From NCBI GenBank assembly GCA_045837725.1, contig JBEWZL010000238.1:466451-530450 (forward strand): a DNA stretch of 64,000 nt, read 5' to 3'. Position numbers and translations under genes: made by a program. Below the pieces are notes generated by a model. It did no database searches and was not told the origin of the DNA. It saw only the letters and a list, made by a program, of their open reading frames with translations. This document shows positions 49,884 through 61,867 of this stretch, one piece after another. Numbering within the stretch: the stretch's first letter is position 1; each line of letters starts with the position of its first letter. This DNA is from Vermamoeba vermiformis. Its lineage: Eukaryota > Tubulinea > Echinamoebida.

Positions 49884-52800
49884 TTAATTCAAGTTGTTGA
49901 GGGCGTTGGTCCATGCAGGCAACGTAACTTGAGTGGTAATCCACACCGATTGGTTTTGAGGAGTTTTCAAGTATTGAGCAGATGAGGGAACGGAGCCTCC
50001 ATTATAGCCCTTGCAATAGGGGCAAATCTGTCGTCGTGTTAATATGCTGTTGCGTGCTTTTAATGTCTACTTACGTTGATTCCTTTGGACACTTCGAAAC
50101 ATTTTGACGATGTGCAGTAGGTTTTCTCGCAATCAAAGCAAAACTGAAATTGGACGGTTAATATAAATCTCTTTTGTCTTTTGGTGCTTACCTTCCAGTT
50201 GCCTCCGGACGTGTTGCAGGTCTTGCACGTCTTGTTCCACTCAACGCACAACTTCGCAAAGTGATTTTGTTTCCAGAGAGTAAGTCGCTGCTTTTCAATG
50301 TCTCCCTTGAGTTTGGCTTGCATAACAGGGACACACGAAGCAATGTTGGAGACAATCACTGCAATCTGTATGGGCACAGAGCCGCTGACATCAGCGTTTA
50401 CGACGAGATCCCTATGCATCATTAATAATTCATTTCGTTACGGGTAACGAGGAGGCACTTACTTGGTCTCAAAGACAGTCCAAGATTGAATCGAGCTGTC
50501 AACTTGGATGGATTTAAATTGTGCCCACAACAAAGAGCCGTTCCAACGCCAAGTCAGCATAGGCAAATTTTGGTTGCCTTCATTGAGTCTCAAGCTGATG
50601 GTGCCCTCTTCGAGTATGGCTTTGTACGGTCCAGTCCATCCTTTGAGCAAGCCACTCTCGCAAGTCAATTGACCAGGCGAGTACTTCCAAATCATGCCAG
50701 CAGCACCGATCGAGCCACCAGTGAAGCCATCAACTTCGGCTTGGAATTGCAACTGTAGCTCGAATGGTTAGTTACGTTCATATACTGAACTAGCTACACT
50801 TACAGCAGCAGCGTTGCGTTTGTTGGCCTCTTCTTGTTTTTTCATCTCGATCTCAGCCATGCGGCGCTCCTCTTCCTGTTTGATGGCGGTCAACTTGTCG
50901 GCAATTTTCTTTTCCAACTCGGAAACTTCTTTGGCCGCTGGGTACATCTGCTTCAATACATTGATCCACGAATTGCTGTGCTTCATCCAATCGGAGTCAT
51001 CGGAGTGCTTGACCCAGTAATTCACAAACTCTTGGCACTGCGCAATTTCGCCTTCCATCACTGCCTTCTCCAATGACTTCACGCTGTTCAAACACTCGAC
51101 AGCTTCAGTACCGTCATCAGGTAAGATCTGAAATTTCGTTAGCGTTGGTTGTAACTTTTACGATACAACTTACCTTTTGTGCTTGTTTGGCGAAGTCTTC
51201 AGCAACACGCAAAAGCTTTTGTACGGTGAGGTACCCTTCGTAAGGGGCTATGGCATCAACGTGCACTGTAACAGACATGAGCTCGTGCATTTTTAATGAG
51301 CTAATCAACTTACCAAATTTCAAAACATCGAAGGCCACCACTCGACGCGCCACCTCCCAAGTTGTTTCGCGATTGCCCGGCATTAAGTTCTGCATGTAAT
51401 CAAGCAACACCATTGCAGACTTCAAGAACAAGTACGCTGTGGAGCTTTTTTGGATGTATTGGCCCAACACGCCATACTGTGCGTCCCAATCTTGCAAGAG
51501 TTGTCGAGCGGCAACAACGCCGTCTTTCACTTCGTTAATGTGAGGACAATTAGCATCGGCCTTGACGAGCTCGCCAAGCAGTTGTCTGCCTTCCAACTTG
51601 TCCAAGGACAGACGCAGGTTCGTCATGGCTTTTTGGAATTGATCCCAGGGGTTGGGCATCTCGCCACGATTGAATTGACCCACACCAACCTTGCGGTCAA
51701 TGTCTTCAAACTTCTGTTGGACTGTAATTGAACGATTAGCGCACGTCGGATTGGATTTCTAATGCTTCACTTACTACCAAGCAACTCGGTGTTGATGCTT
51801 GCGATGTGCTCGTTGATGTTCTTCAACGGTTTTTGCCAGCTCGATGGAGTTTTGGACGTGACGTTGTAAGTAGACATGAACTCTTCATCAACGGGAACTT
51901 TGCCAACGACTTCCAAGTTCAGTTGATCCACGCGAGATATTAAAGCGTTCATTGTGTGGTCAATGAGGAAGGTCTTTTTCAAGGGGGCAACCACACTGTT
52001 GAGCTCTTTCAGTGTCGCTAGAACCATTCCCGGATTGGCTCGGTTCGATTCAATTTGTTGCAAGTCCTTCTCGATCTGGGCTTGCAATCGTTGTGCTTCT
52101 TGTTTTTGAAACTGATTCAATTGAGGCTTGATAATGCCGAGCAAATTGTCAACCGGTGCCAAAGCCTGTTTGACGACATCGAAGTGGCCATACTGAACTC
52201 GCACCGGGTGCACCACGCTCAAAAGCTTTTGCAGCACCAACGTAGCCGAATCCGTATCACTCGCCTATGAGTCGTGGTTAATTATATAGCGTCAATCTTA
52301 GGACAATCCTGCTTTAAACTTACTTGGTTCACCTTCTCGACCAAGTTTGCAATTTGAGCTGCGATCCTTTTGGCACTTTCAGCGGCACTCAAAGGTGAAA
52401 TCTCGCGCTCAATGGATTTTAGCAGCGAGTTAACACGCGTCAGGACACCAATGGCTTTGGCTTCGTTTGCGTACTTTCGCAGGGGCACCACCACTGATAC
52501 TACGCGTTCTTGAAGCTTGGCTACACGAGCGAGGTCTTTACGTTGAATAGCATCTTCAAGTGCACTAGAGTAGAGTTGCTTAGAATTAAAACGAAGGAAT
52601 GATTAGGTGAACTTACGCCAAGGGCAATAGAAGCACGGCGGATATCTTTTCGATCTCTTCCGCTGCGATGATGTTGCCAAGGGTGTCTTCAACACGTTGC
52701 AACAGTTGCTTGGATTGATTAAGCCATTTCTTGGCCTCGGAATTGGCCTCGTAACGCTTTAGTTGCACGAGCTGCTCTTCGATTTTAGGCACGTAGATCT

Positions 52801-55130
52801 GCACTTGCGATGCGTTCTTTTCGTTCAAGTAACGTTCAACAAGTTGCAATAAAGAGTTTAGCTTATCAGCAACCGCCTATTAATTGTTAGACAAATTTGC
52901 AAAAGCGATCTGTCCGGACTTACCTTGATCGTTTTTTCCTCGATAATGGCTCCCAACTCGTTTTCCATGCGTTTCAACAAAGAATCAGCCTGGTCAATGA
53001 ACTGCTTAGCAGCATCGACCTTGCTAAACTTCGTCTTGAGCTCGCCAAGACCCGCCTCAAGAGTGTCACGATGCTTCATTGCCTCGTAATCGTCTTTCTT
53101 GCTCAGACTGTTCTCAAGCTGTCGTAAGGGCACTCTCAGCTTTTCGACAGTGCTCTTGGCTTCCGATTCTAGGAATACAATCGTTAATTAATGCACGGGC
53201 AATTAGTTGCGGACTTACCTAGCATCATCGGTTCGATATCAGTTTGATACCTTTCCAAGACCTTGTTAGCTTCAGCAATGAGCGCTTGGGCCTTGTCTGT
53301 GCAGATATAAGCTTATGCACTATGATTATTATTCGATGGTAATACCTTGGTTTGCGTGCTTGGAAATTAGCGGCGCGATTCTTTCTTTCAGCTCGGTTGC
53401 GTACTTTGTAGCATTCGCAATGTTCTTCGCAGACAAAGCTATCGAAAAATGAACGTTAGGTGTGCCTTAGTGCATGATGGGATAAGGCGACTCGAATTAC
53501 CTTTTTCAAGCTGCGAGACAAGCGTCTTTACAGAGCGGGCGATTTCTTCAATCTCCTTATTTGCCACAACCTCTCCAACGGCAGTACCAAACTTAGATGA
53601 AAGTTCTTGATAGCGCAGACAGAAGTCCTTTACTTCGGGGAAGATCAACCAAGATGGATTACCAATCACTTCAGCTGCTTTACTTTTAAGGTCCTCCCTA
53701 TTGTTTAACGTTATTAAAGTTACGTTTAATAAGTACAACGTACCAGGTTTTGTTGGCCTTATCGACTTGACCACGCGCCAGCGCATCCTCGACGGTTTTC
53801 AGATTCGCAGCGGCGGGATCAGCGACCTTGCTTGCTTCAGCGTGCAAAACAGCTTGATCAAGGATCTCATCGATCATTGCCAACAGGCTAGTAGATACGT
53901 AATTCGTAAATTCGGCATCTGGAGATCATAAATCAGCCCAAGCTCAATTTGAAGTCGTAAATTTTAATGTGACTTACCCAGCTTATCGAATTCCGCTTTC
54001 TTTGCGTCGAATTGCTTAAAACTCTCGTCTCGATACCTTAAAGTAGATCAGCCAAACAAACTTACGCGTATCGTGAAATTATGTTTGAAAACTTACTTGC
54101 GAAGACTGTTAACATCTTCTCTATCCACAGAGTTGGCGATCCAATGCACGGCTTTTTGAAGCGGATTGCGCGCAGTGTTAGGGACGGATACAGAGAACTT
54201 CTTTTCTTGCTCGCCAGCGGCAGCGTACTTTTTAGCAAAGCCTTCAACGTGCTCAAAGTACTCTTTGGTTGCTCCATCCTGCCAAAAATGTAAAAACGGA
54301 ATTCCACTTTTACTGTCGTGCTTATCGAAAATAGCAGTACAGCTTGTCATCGAAACTTACATTAAGCTTTTGGCGCTCGGCGTTGAGGACATCCATTAGC
54401 GCGCCGTGAGCGGATGCGATTTTTTCGGCATTAGCAACAGTATCCAAGCGAGCCTTAATGAACGCTTTTAGCTTGTCTTTGACGGGAGCGATAGATTTAT
54501 CTAGTTCTCGAGCTCTGGCTGCCATGGTAGAATTCTGGATGAATTGTACGGAGGGGTGAGGTAGTTTCGGTAGAATAGAGTTAACTTCGTTCAAGTAGTT
54601 TCGGTGTGTAAGTTAGCCACCTGTTAGTATTAAACGAGTTGAAGATTAGAAAAGGTAAATTAACAATTTTGATTACTTACTCTCGTAAGTACAGGAAAAT
54701 CGCAGAAAGCCGTTGGCGAGATTATTGGCGAGATTTACTGTACTTTTAGGAACAAAGCCACGTGGATTAATCGATCGACCCGAAATCTAAAAGTGCAGGT
54801 AGGAATCGGTGCACTTTTCTTTGCCTCAAAGCTAAAGTTAGATCGGAGGCCGCCAAAATTTGACCGTTATTTAATAAATGTGGGACAATTCCGTAGATAA
54901 AAATTCAATAATTTAACAACTTGGGACGTTGAGAAATAAAAAATCTAATTCTACCAAAATTTTAAATTTGGATGCGATCTCGCATAAGTTGTACCCGATC
55001 GGATCGCTGTCAGTTCTAGCGACATCCACAACCGTTGGATGGCCAACTCCAAAGCGAACAGTTTCTAAAAGCAGAAAAATAAACGCTCGCTTACTTATTG
55101 CATTTACAATAAATGCTTACCTATTTGCAT
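49884..55130 (-). CDS. Large helical protein with C-terminal cysteine-rich (zinc-binding-like) region, unknown family
   Basis: About 20 exons, stop at 49884-49886. An internal start at 54525 (MAARARELDKS) is possible, but exons upstream join in frame: 55121-55130 holds ATGCAAATAG, then an exon reading ETVRFGVGHPTVVDVARTDS DPIGYNLC, then one reading ISGRSINPRGFVPKSTVNLA NNLANGFLRF, then NSILPKLPHPSVQFIQNST. The body is a chain of about 80-90-residue helical modules, mostly one per exon, e.g. LLQRVEDTLGNIIAAEEIEK and LLKRMENELGAIIEEKTIKA. A charged coil EEERRMAEIEMKKQEEANKR precedes a beta-type segment (GMIWKYSPGQLTCESGLLKG, LTWRWNGSLLWAQFKSIQVD). The end has paired cysteines: CVEWNKTCKTCNTSGGNW, FCFDCEKTYCTSSKC and ICPYCKGYNGG. 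The repeats suggest a spectrin-like or tethering protein; I know no family with this order. Confidence 0.6.
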
Positions 55131-55860
55131 TGGGTCGAGTCACTTTTGTAATGTTATTCACAGGTGAAGATCGCCGGAGATCCGTTCTCAATTGATTGCC
55201 ACCTAAATAACGCGTTAAAATAGTGTATTATATGATATTTAAGTACCGTGGATCTCGATTAAAAATAACAATTTAATTTCAACTCGAGCCGACGCTCTAT
55301 CCGTAACAAAAATTTAACGCTTATCGATATTTGAATCAACGGTACTATGCCAATTTGAATATTAAAACGACTTACGGGCAATTCACCGTGTCAGGTGCAT
55401 TCGATCGCGCCATCAAATTGAAGAGGTCGTCCGTGAGTACTGGTGGTGCTATCTTGTGCAAGCACGGACGGAGCTGAATACAAATAACGTATTCCGACCA
55501 TTAGTGGTCGAGATATTGCGAAACGAAAGTGCTATTAACTTGCGATCGCCAACAATTTGTATCTGGATAATAAAATTAAGCGTTAGTATATGTACTATAA
55601 TATAATTAGCGAAAAATCCGGTTTAAATTCCGATCTAAGCTCGATCCGGATTGATGTTTTGAAACAAATTTTGAAAATCGAATTAACGACATGATTACAT
55701 TAAAAACTGTGTAAATAAGGTATAAAAAATATTTATATATTTACTCAGTACTGTTTGAAGCATTTGTGATCGTCCATTTTCTCCAGATGAGACGCGACGA
55801 GGTCTTGAGAATACTCGCGCTGCCGTGAATACGTTGTGCTCGTTAATTGTTTATAATAGA
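55121..55860 (-). other. Spliced 5' leader exons of the large helical protein gene, with an upstream ORF
   Basis: Four exons on the minus strand with good splice signals: an exon ending at the donor near 55752, a 23-base micro-exon (about 55540-55562) preceded by ACTAACGC and TTATTATCCAG, a 98-base exon (about 55376-55473) after a TTTGTATTCAG acceptor, and an 82-base exon whose last ten bases hold the main ATG at 55130. The main frame is closed upstream of that ATG. A separate frame opened by the ATG at 55775-55777 (MDDHKCFKQ...) runs across three exons for 43 codons and stops in the 98-base exon. So this is either an untranslated leader with an uORF or a small gene read through into the next. 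Confidence 0.45.
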
Positions 55861-56677
55861 AAAAAATAAAAAACTTGAGTTGGGTCTATTGTTGCGGTAA
55901 CAACGACTGATCTCGCAATAACTCGCTCTGTGGCGCTGTGGTTACTACCGTGTGGGGTAATTAACCATATTGAAACAAACAGTTCGACTCTTGTATAGTC
56001 GATTCATGAATACTACAGCCAGGATTTGCACGTTTCCAATTTCGGTCTGGCTGCTCTTCCACGACGAACCAGAAAATTCATTGCACGAACACCAACGCTT
56101 GGGAGGCTACTAATTGAGTCCTAAGCCTTTTGGCATAGTTTAATTTTTCGTGTTCAGCGATCAGACCGTTTGTGGAACTTCGCAATTTTTGTAAAATGAA
56201 AAAATGTCCTTCGTTCAGTCCGAGGTCCAAAGTGAATTGAGCACCACTTCTTGTTGTAAAATTCATAGCTAGCTTGTAATGGAGTGGGTGGATTAACTTG
56301 CACCCCGAGTCCACCGTAGTCCGCGCAGAACACAAGTTCGAATTTCGTGGTAAAACAATAATTGTATGGAATAATAATTGGTGTTTTACGAGTGACAAAC
56401 TTTCGATATCGATTTTTGCAAATTTTCTAATTATTATTGCCTCATTTTTGAAATTGGTTTTTCACGATCGATTTCTTTTTTAACAACCCTTCGTTTAGAA
56501 CGCGGAGATAAAGCATGCTTAATATTGTAATGCAAGTAGAGTACTGCACTGATTTACCGCGGGACCGACACATTTTTGATCCGGACAGGACCGGAAAAAA
56601 TCTACGCTTGCTTGGTGATTTTGTTTGGTAACCTTTATTTAACACAAAGTGCATACGAATACCACATTAACTTTGCT
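55861..56677. other. Divergent intergenic region, no gene supported
   Basis: About 800 bases between the leader of the large minus-strand gene and the glycoside hydrolase. A minus-strand open frame at about 56078-56266 has an ATG but no recognisable product. AT-rich segments near 56390-56480. No repeats noticed. Confidence 0.4.
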
Positions 56678-59600
56678 ATGATGAAGGTTTGCCTTGTTTT
56701 GGCGTTCGTTACGTACTTCTTGCTGGGATGTATTAGCGCCACTTCCTGCGATTTAAAGCATTCACAATCGCTCTCGTATCCTTCTTATGGCATTAAGATC
56801 GTCCACATTAAATCTGCATTCTCTTCGCAGGTAACAGGATCGCACATTTCAGAATAAACGACACATCCGGAATAAAACAAATCAATTTCGCTTTCTAAAA
56901 ACTTGCCCACCTTTTACATTTACTAAACAATATTTATAGGATGCCATTGTAGTTAAACAAACAGATTCGCAAGATATTACCGTCGGTGTCAATGTGTTCA
57001 CTGACGGCTCGTTGGATGACACCCCTGTGCAATTAACTGGCACTCAGAACGGAACTCTGCTGCTTGTCGAAGCTAAAGTTAACCTTATTACTCCTCCTAC
57101 CGCGCCCTCTTCGACTGCAAACGTCAGCGGTACCGACAAACTTCAAGCGTTCACCTCCACTCTTGTTCTAGGACTATTAGTGCAGCTATTCTCCAATCAA
57201 CGGTACGTAACGTGCTTATTCTTTTCGCACTTTAATAACCTCCGTCGCCAGATTCGCGATTTTGATCGTTTCTATTTTTGGACTTGTGTCGCTTTCAATG
57301 GAAAACTGTTCTTCGCAAGCACTCTTCACATTGACGGTCCCTGTTGGCGTGCAATCAGTGTGCTTGAACGATCAATGCTTCACGAACTCGCCCACAGCTA
57401 ATTTGGGTGTCGCGGCGCACTTCATTTCGCCCAACAACCGCGAGATGGCCATGCTTTCTGACGCTTTCGGTGTTGTACGTCGCGACTTGGACTGGGGCTC
57501 GTATGTATTGTCGGAAATTACGCGGTGAGGGACTAAATTGTTAACGCACGAGCAGAGTTGAATACAGCGCACCTCAGAGTTACGACTTCTCGAAGTACAC
57601 CGCCCTTTCAAACACTTTGCTATCTTTCAACATAACGCCGTACTGGATCTGGGATTACCGAAACAGTTTTTACGACGGCGGTGTTTCTCCGGTTAGTGAT
57701 ACTGGTAAGCAACGCGATAGGGGATATTACTTTGGTGTCTCTCTGACACGTGCTGTAGGTATTGCTGGATTCGTTAATTACACAATACGATCGCTCGGGT
57801 TACTGAACGGAACCGGTGCTGTGTGGGAGATGTACAACGAGCCCAACGGTGGATTCTGGACTCCAAAGGCAAACGTTACGCAGTTTGTCAACTTGGCAAG
57901 GGCAGTTGGTATCGCTGTCAAAGAAAATTATCCGAAAGAGTATCACATTGGTCCGGCTGTTTCAGGCATGGATTGGACGTTTCTTGAAGCTTGCTTTGCA
58001 AACGGTTTGTTGCAGTACTGGGACGCGGTGTCTGTGCATCCTTACCGCAATGCCATTCCCGAGACCACGGTCAATGACTACTTTGCATTGGCACTGATGA
58101 TCGAGCGCTACAAGCCTGCTAGCAAGCCGTTCATTCCAATCATCTCTGGTGAATGGGGTTACACAACTACAACTGTTACGCCGCACCAACAAGCGACGTA
58201 TTTGCCCCGCATGTTCTTGGCAAATATGGCCATGGATGTAGTAATGTCTATTTGGTAAGCTAGGCAAAAACCTCGTCGCTAATATGGGTGCTAATTGATA
58301 TTTGTTGGTAGGTACGACTGGCGCGATGATGGTACCGATCCCAACAACAATGAGCATAACTTTGGTACAGTGTACAACGCTTACTTGTCTAGCGGTGATT
58401 ATCCATTCACTCCAAAGGCAACTTACTACGCCGCTCAAACGTTGAAGAATCTGACAACTGGTTTGCGATTCAACAAGCGCATCCACACGGACTCGGCAAC
58501 TGTTTGGATCGTGATGTTGTCCAACAACGATAATAACGTCGTTCTCGCAATTTGGTCGACTACCAACACTACGGAAACAGTTTCGTTGCCGGTTAGCCCT
58601 GGATCATTCCGTGTCACAAATTACGTTGGTAACATGACCAACGACGTTACTTTGACTAGCGGCCAATCTCTTATGATCGAAGCAACGGAAGAGGTCCAAT
58701 ACGTCGTGCCCTTGACGAGCAATCCGTACTTGAAGGTTATTGCTTCCGTAACTAGACCACCGCTCATAATCACGGAAAACCTTGTTGACTTTGTTATGTT
58801 CTTCACCAATCCGCTCAACGAAGATGTGACCTTAGACTTCTACGAACAAAAAGGCGTTACCGTTGCTCCTGGACAAACAGTGGCATTGTGGCATCATGTT
58901 GACGTATACTTGGACGTCCCTGCGTTCGATCTGCCAATTTTTGTCAACTTCTCTACATTTGGACCATTGCGAATGCAGTCACATGTCGCACCAGTATTTC
59001 CAATAGTGCCCATTGTTTATCCAACTACAGTTAATGGTTCGGTGCCAGTATCCTTCTTAAGTTCCTACGAATTGTAAGAGCTACTCTATGTTATTGTTCT
59101 AACTGTTTCCCACAGGTATGCTCACGTTAATGTTGTTCTAAATGGTCAATCGACTTCATTTGATGTTTCAACTGTGTCGAGAGCCTCACCAGTCCTGTTG
59201 GTAGATGGTCAATTGCATAAAAACCAAACATCCACAGCTGCCCTTGCTATATCAAACGGAGCTACAATCTACACAAAGTATGGCTGCGGAAAGAGTCTAA
59301 AACTCGTATAATAATTTCTATTATTATAGAGGCACTCCTTTGATAGTATCACAGTACTTTGATTTCTCAACGGTCAACAGTGCATTGTTACAACAAACTT
59401 TTGTCGCATGGATCGGGGGTGATACAGCTGTCTCGGCAAGCTTCAAAATTGCATTAGAGAAACCAACCATTATGCCTATGGGTTTTGACTCATATGGTGT
59501 TCTCCACCTCAATAGTACCTCTGCTAACGGCTATCGCTACTATGTAGTGGATGCCAAGGTGGACTTGCTTATTGCTGGTACTCCAACCAGGTTTGGCCAA

Positions 59601-59927
59601 TGGGTGTATGGCGATGGATCTGGAGTATCAGGAGGTATTAGAGTTGTTGATAGAACTGGTGAGGTAAGTTAAAGTCTTCATGCAAACCTTTGCTAACGTT
59701 TGCACAAGGTATTTCAGTTTCAAACCAAGATAAATTGGTCTGGTTGGAAATATGTTGTCTATTCATTGGACAATATCAATGACCATTGGGGAGGAAATAA
59801 TGATAGAATAGCTGATTACCCTCTAAGCTGGCTGTCCTTATTTGTGTATGGAAACCCTGGAGGCAACTACACACAGTACCAGGGAAATCTGTACATTTCA
59901 ACTTTAGTTGCTTACTCATTTGCTTAA
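56678..59927 (+). CDS. Secreted glycoside hydrolase, GH5/GH39-like (clan A fold)
   Basis: Starts at 56678 with MMKVCLVLAFVTYFLLGCIS, a signal peptide. The first 130 residues (DITVGVNVFTDGSLDDTPVQ and on to SSTANVSG) are not recognised. A hydrophobic stretch around FTSTLVLGLLVQLF and FAILIVSIFGLVSL follows. From LGVAAHFISPNNREMAMLSD FGVVRRDLDW a TIM-barrel begins: FNITPYWIWDYRN, GAVWEMYNEPNGGFW (acid/base Glu in N-E-P), YWDAVSVHPYR and IPIISGEWGYTT (nucleophile Glu). C-terminal beta-rich domains follow (59100-59927), ending NLYISTLVAYSFA. Both catalytic glutamates are present at the clan A spacing. Substrate could be a beta-glucan or xylan. The hydrophobic internal segment, which would be the end of one GPI-type protein and the leader of the next, leaves open that two genes are merged here; the join itself keeps frame. 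Confidence 0.72.
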
Positions 59928-60051
59928 TTGTTTTCAATTAGTGATTATAATAAAAATGAGGGGCACCTCTCACTGAAAATTCTACGTCTTGCCTACACTA
60001 CGGAAAAATAATTTTTATTTATTTACTAACACCGAAATTATTATTCGGCGA

Positions 60052-60351
60052 TTAACCAAGCTTGAAATTATACACCCCAGATGCTATGTAAAATAGATAG
60101 TCCAATTGGCGATCCTCTTCTTGCCAAGGCGTGCGAAGGCTGATCCACAGGTTCTTTAATTGTGCGAAGGTGTTCTCCATTCGTCCGTGAGAATGGTAAA
60201 TTGCTTTATTATAGTCTTCTTGATCATCAGTAAGTTTTTTAATAATCCTTTCATTTAGCTCGTTGAAGGTGGGACGACCAACGTTTGGATTTTGGTGCGG
60301 TGTGTAAAACTTACACTCTCGCAAATTCTTCCTGCCCCATGAAAAGTGCAA
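60052..60351 (-). mobile_element. C-terminal fragment of a DDE transposase (Harbinger/IS5-like DDE_4 type), DNA transposon remnant
   Basis: A 99-residue open frame ending at the stop at 60052. It reads GRPTFNELNERIIKKLTDDQ, then YNKAIYHSHGRMENTFAQLK NLWISLRTPW, and ends YLFYIASGVYNFKLG. This matches the C-terminus of PIF/Harbinger and related DDE_4 transposases, where N-x-x-[HI]-x-x-x-R-x-x-[VI]-E-x-x-F-x-x-L-K-x-x-[WF] holds the last catalytic Glu and [LV]-[HY]-N-[FL] closes the domain. Catalytic Glu is present (RMENTF). The other two catalytic Asp would lie further upstream (beyond 60351) and are absent. No terminal inverted repeats found. A truncated, inactive piece that may lie under the minisatellite next to it. 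Confidence 0.7.
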
Positions 60352-60438
60352 ATTGCCGATAATTATACTATATAGGAGGCTACTACAATTTAGGGTTATG
60401 CGTTCTACAGGCTGAGAACACCCTTGCCAGATAAGACT

Positions 60439-60876
60439 AGGGCGTAGTCCTCAAAACTACACCCTTGCAAACTGGAACGGGGGCGTAGTCCTCAAAACTA
60501 CGCCCTTGCAAACTGGAACGGGGGTGTAGTCCTAAAAACTACGCCCTTGCAAACTGGAACAGGGGTGTAGTCCTCAAAACTACGCCCTTGCGAACCAGAA
60601 CAGGGGTGTAGTCCTCAAAACTACTCCCTTGCAAACTGGAACGGGGGCGTAGTCCTCAAAACTACGCCCTTGCAAACTGGAACAGGGGTGTAGTCCTAAA
60701 AACTACGCCCTTACGAACCAGAACAGGGGCGTAGTCCTCGAAACTACACCCTCACAAGCCAGAAGGGGGGCGTAGTCCTCAAAACTACGCCTTTGCGAAG
60801 CAGAACAGGGGCGTAGTCCTTGAAACTACACCCTCACAAGCCAGAACAGGGTGTAGTCCTCAAAACTACACTCCCT
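60439..60876 (+). repeat. 41-bp minisatellite, about 11 copies, each unit an inverted repeat
   Basis: Head-to-tail units of 41 bases with the core GGCGTAGTCCTCAAAACTAC followed by GCCC, spacer TTGCAAACTGGAACG. Within each unit GGGCGTAGT pairs with ACTACGCCC around a 7-8-base loop. Variation is concentrated at the CpG in each arm: GCGTAG/GTGTAG on the left and TACGCC/TACACC on the right. The spacer alternates between TTGCAAACTGGAAC and TCACAAGCCAGAA forms, so copies fall into at least two subfamilies that are interspersed. Confidence 0.9.
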
Positions 60877-61867
60877 GGGGAGCGTATCTTATTTATCATG
60901 CTAATTTGCATGCTAATTTGCATACTATTTATCGTGATTTTTTTGGGAAGCCTAACCAAACACCTGTAAACGCACCAGGGTTTTGTTTGTGCTTACTCTG
61001 CGATGCCTGCGTCAGTAACGGCAATGGCTGCACCGGAATAAACAAAACAATCATTACGTCAAAGCAGATGCGTAGAAAAGAAGCAGGCAAGGTGAGAACA
61101 GGAGAGGGTACGAACTCGGCTTGACAGAGAGGACTAGCAAAGGTGTAATGACACTGTAAAATGAAAAAAAATAAATTAACGGGTATTGTTGTCTCATTGT
61201 TTTAGTTTGTATGATCTGAAGCATTTTTGGCATTACAAATTTCCTTGTTACTCAGCACGTGACAGTCGACCAGGGCTTTCTTATTGCCGACGCGCTAGGC
61301 TACGTTCACTAACTCGGTTGGATAAGTGCAGCAACAAGGTGCCATTAAAGCATGTTGTGCACGAAATTAACCAGGGATTTGAGTACCGGATCGAATCAGG
61401 GTTTTGAGTAGCAGATCGAATCCGCTTGCTAAATATTCTTTAACAGCATATTGTGTCCCGCGACTAACGTCTAAGATAATTAGACTTTGACTCAATGGAG
61501 GCAGTTCCAGATTCACCTCGGATCAACATGGTAGCAACGCCATTATAACATGACAAGATAAATTATCCATCACCGAACATTAATTAGCAAGATGCGGAAA
61601 CGTGGGCTTTAAAAAATAATTGGATCAAGTGGGAAACTGGATGCACAAATAATTAGTATCGTGTAAATTGCCGATACTGTTGTATCTCTAGACCGGATGA
61701 TAAATAAAAAAAACACGTAAAATCTAAATTAGTACTGACGAGACGTCAATGATCACGTGCTGTTGTTTATTTTTATACGTCCGTAAAAAATTTATTTCAA
61801 TCTCCCTAACCCAACATAAACACGACGCCACACGTCGTATTTATTATTAATTACACGAGTACTGCCC

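Noticed and set aside
49884-54525. Assignment of the large helical gene to talin or adenylyl-cyclase-associated protein
   Set aside because: Some helical modules look superficially similar, but neither the FERM/I-LWEQ parts of talin nor the CARP domain of CAP can be found.
56078-56398. Minus-strand open frame of about 100 codons in the intergenic region before the glycoside hydrolase
   Set aside because: The only ATG is internal (56264-56266), leaving 62 residues without recognisable features or neighbouring exons.
60439-60876. CRISPR-like array
   Set aside because: Repeat and spacer both recur in every unit, so it is a plain tandem minisatellite in a eukaryotic genome.
60900-60925. Octamer-like ATTTGCAT pair as a transcription factor site
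   Set aside because: Two tandem copies in an AT-rich repeat region with no gene nearby; could be chance slippage.
61186-61407. Plus-strand open frame of 73 codons in the gene-poor stretch
   Set aside because: No coding character or recognisable product, and no splice-linked neighbours.
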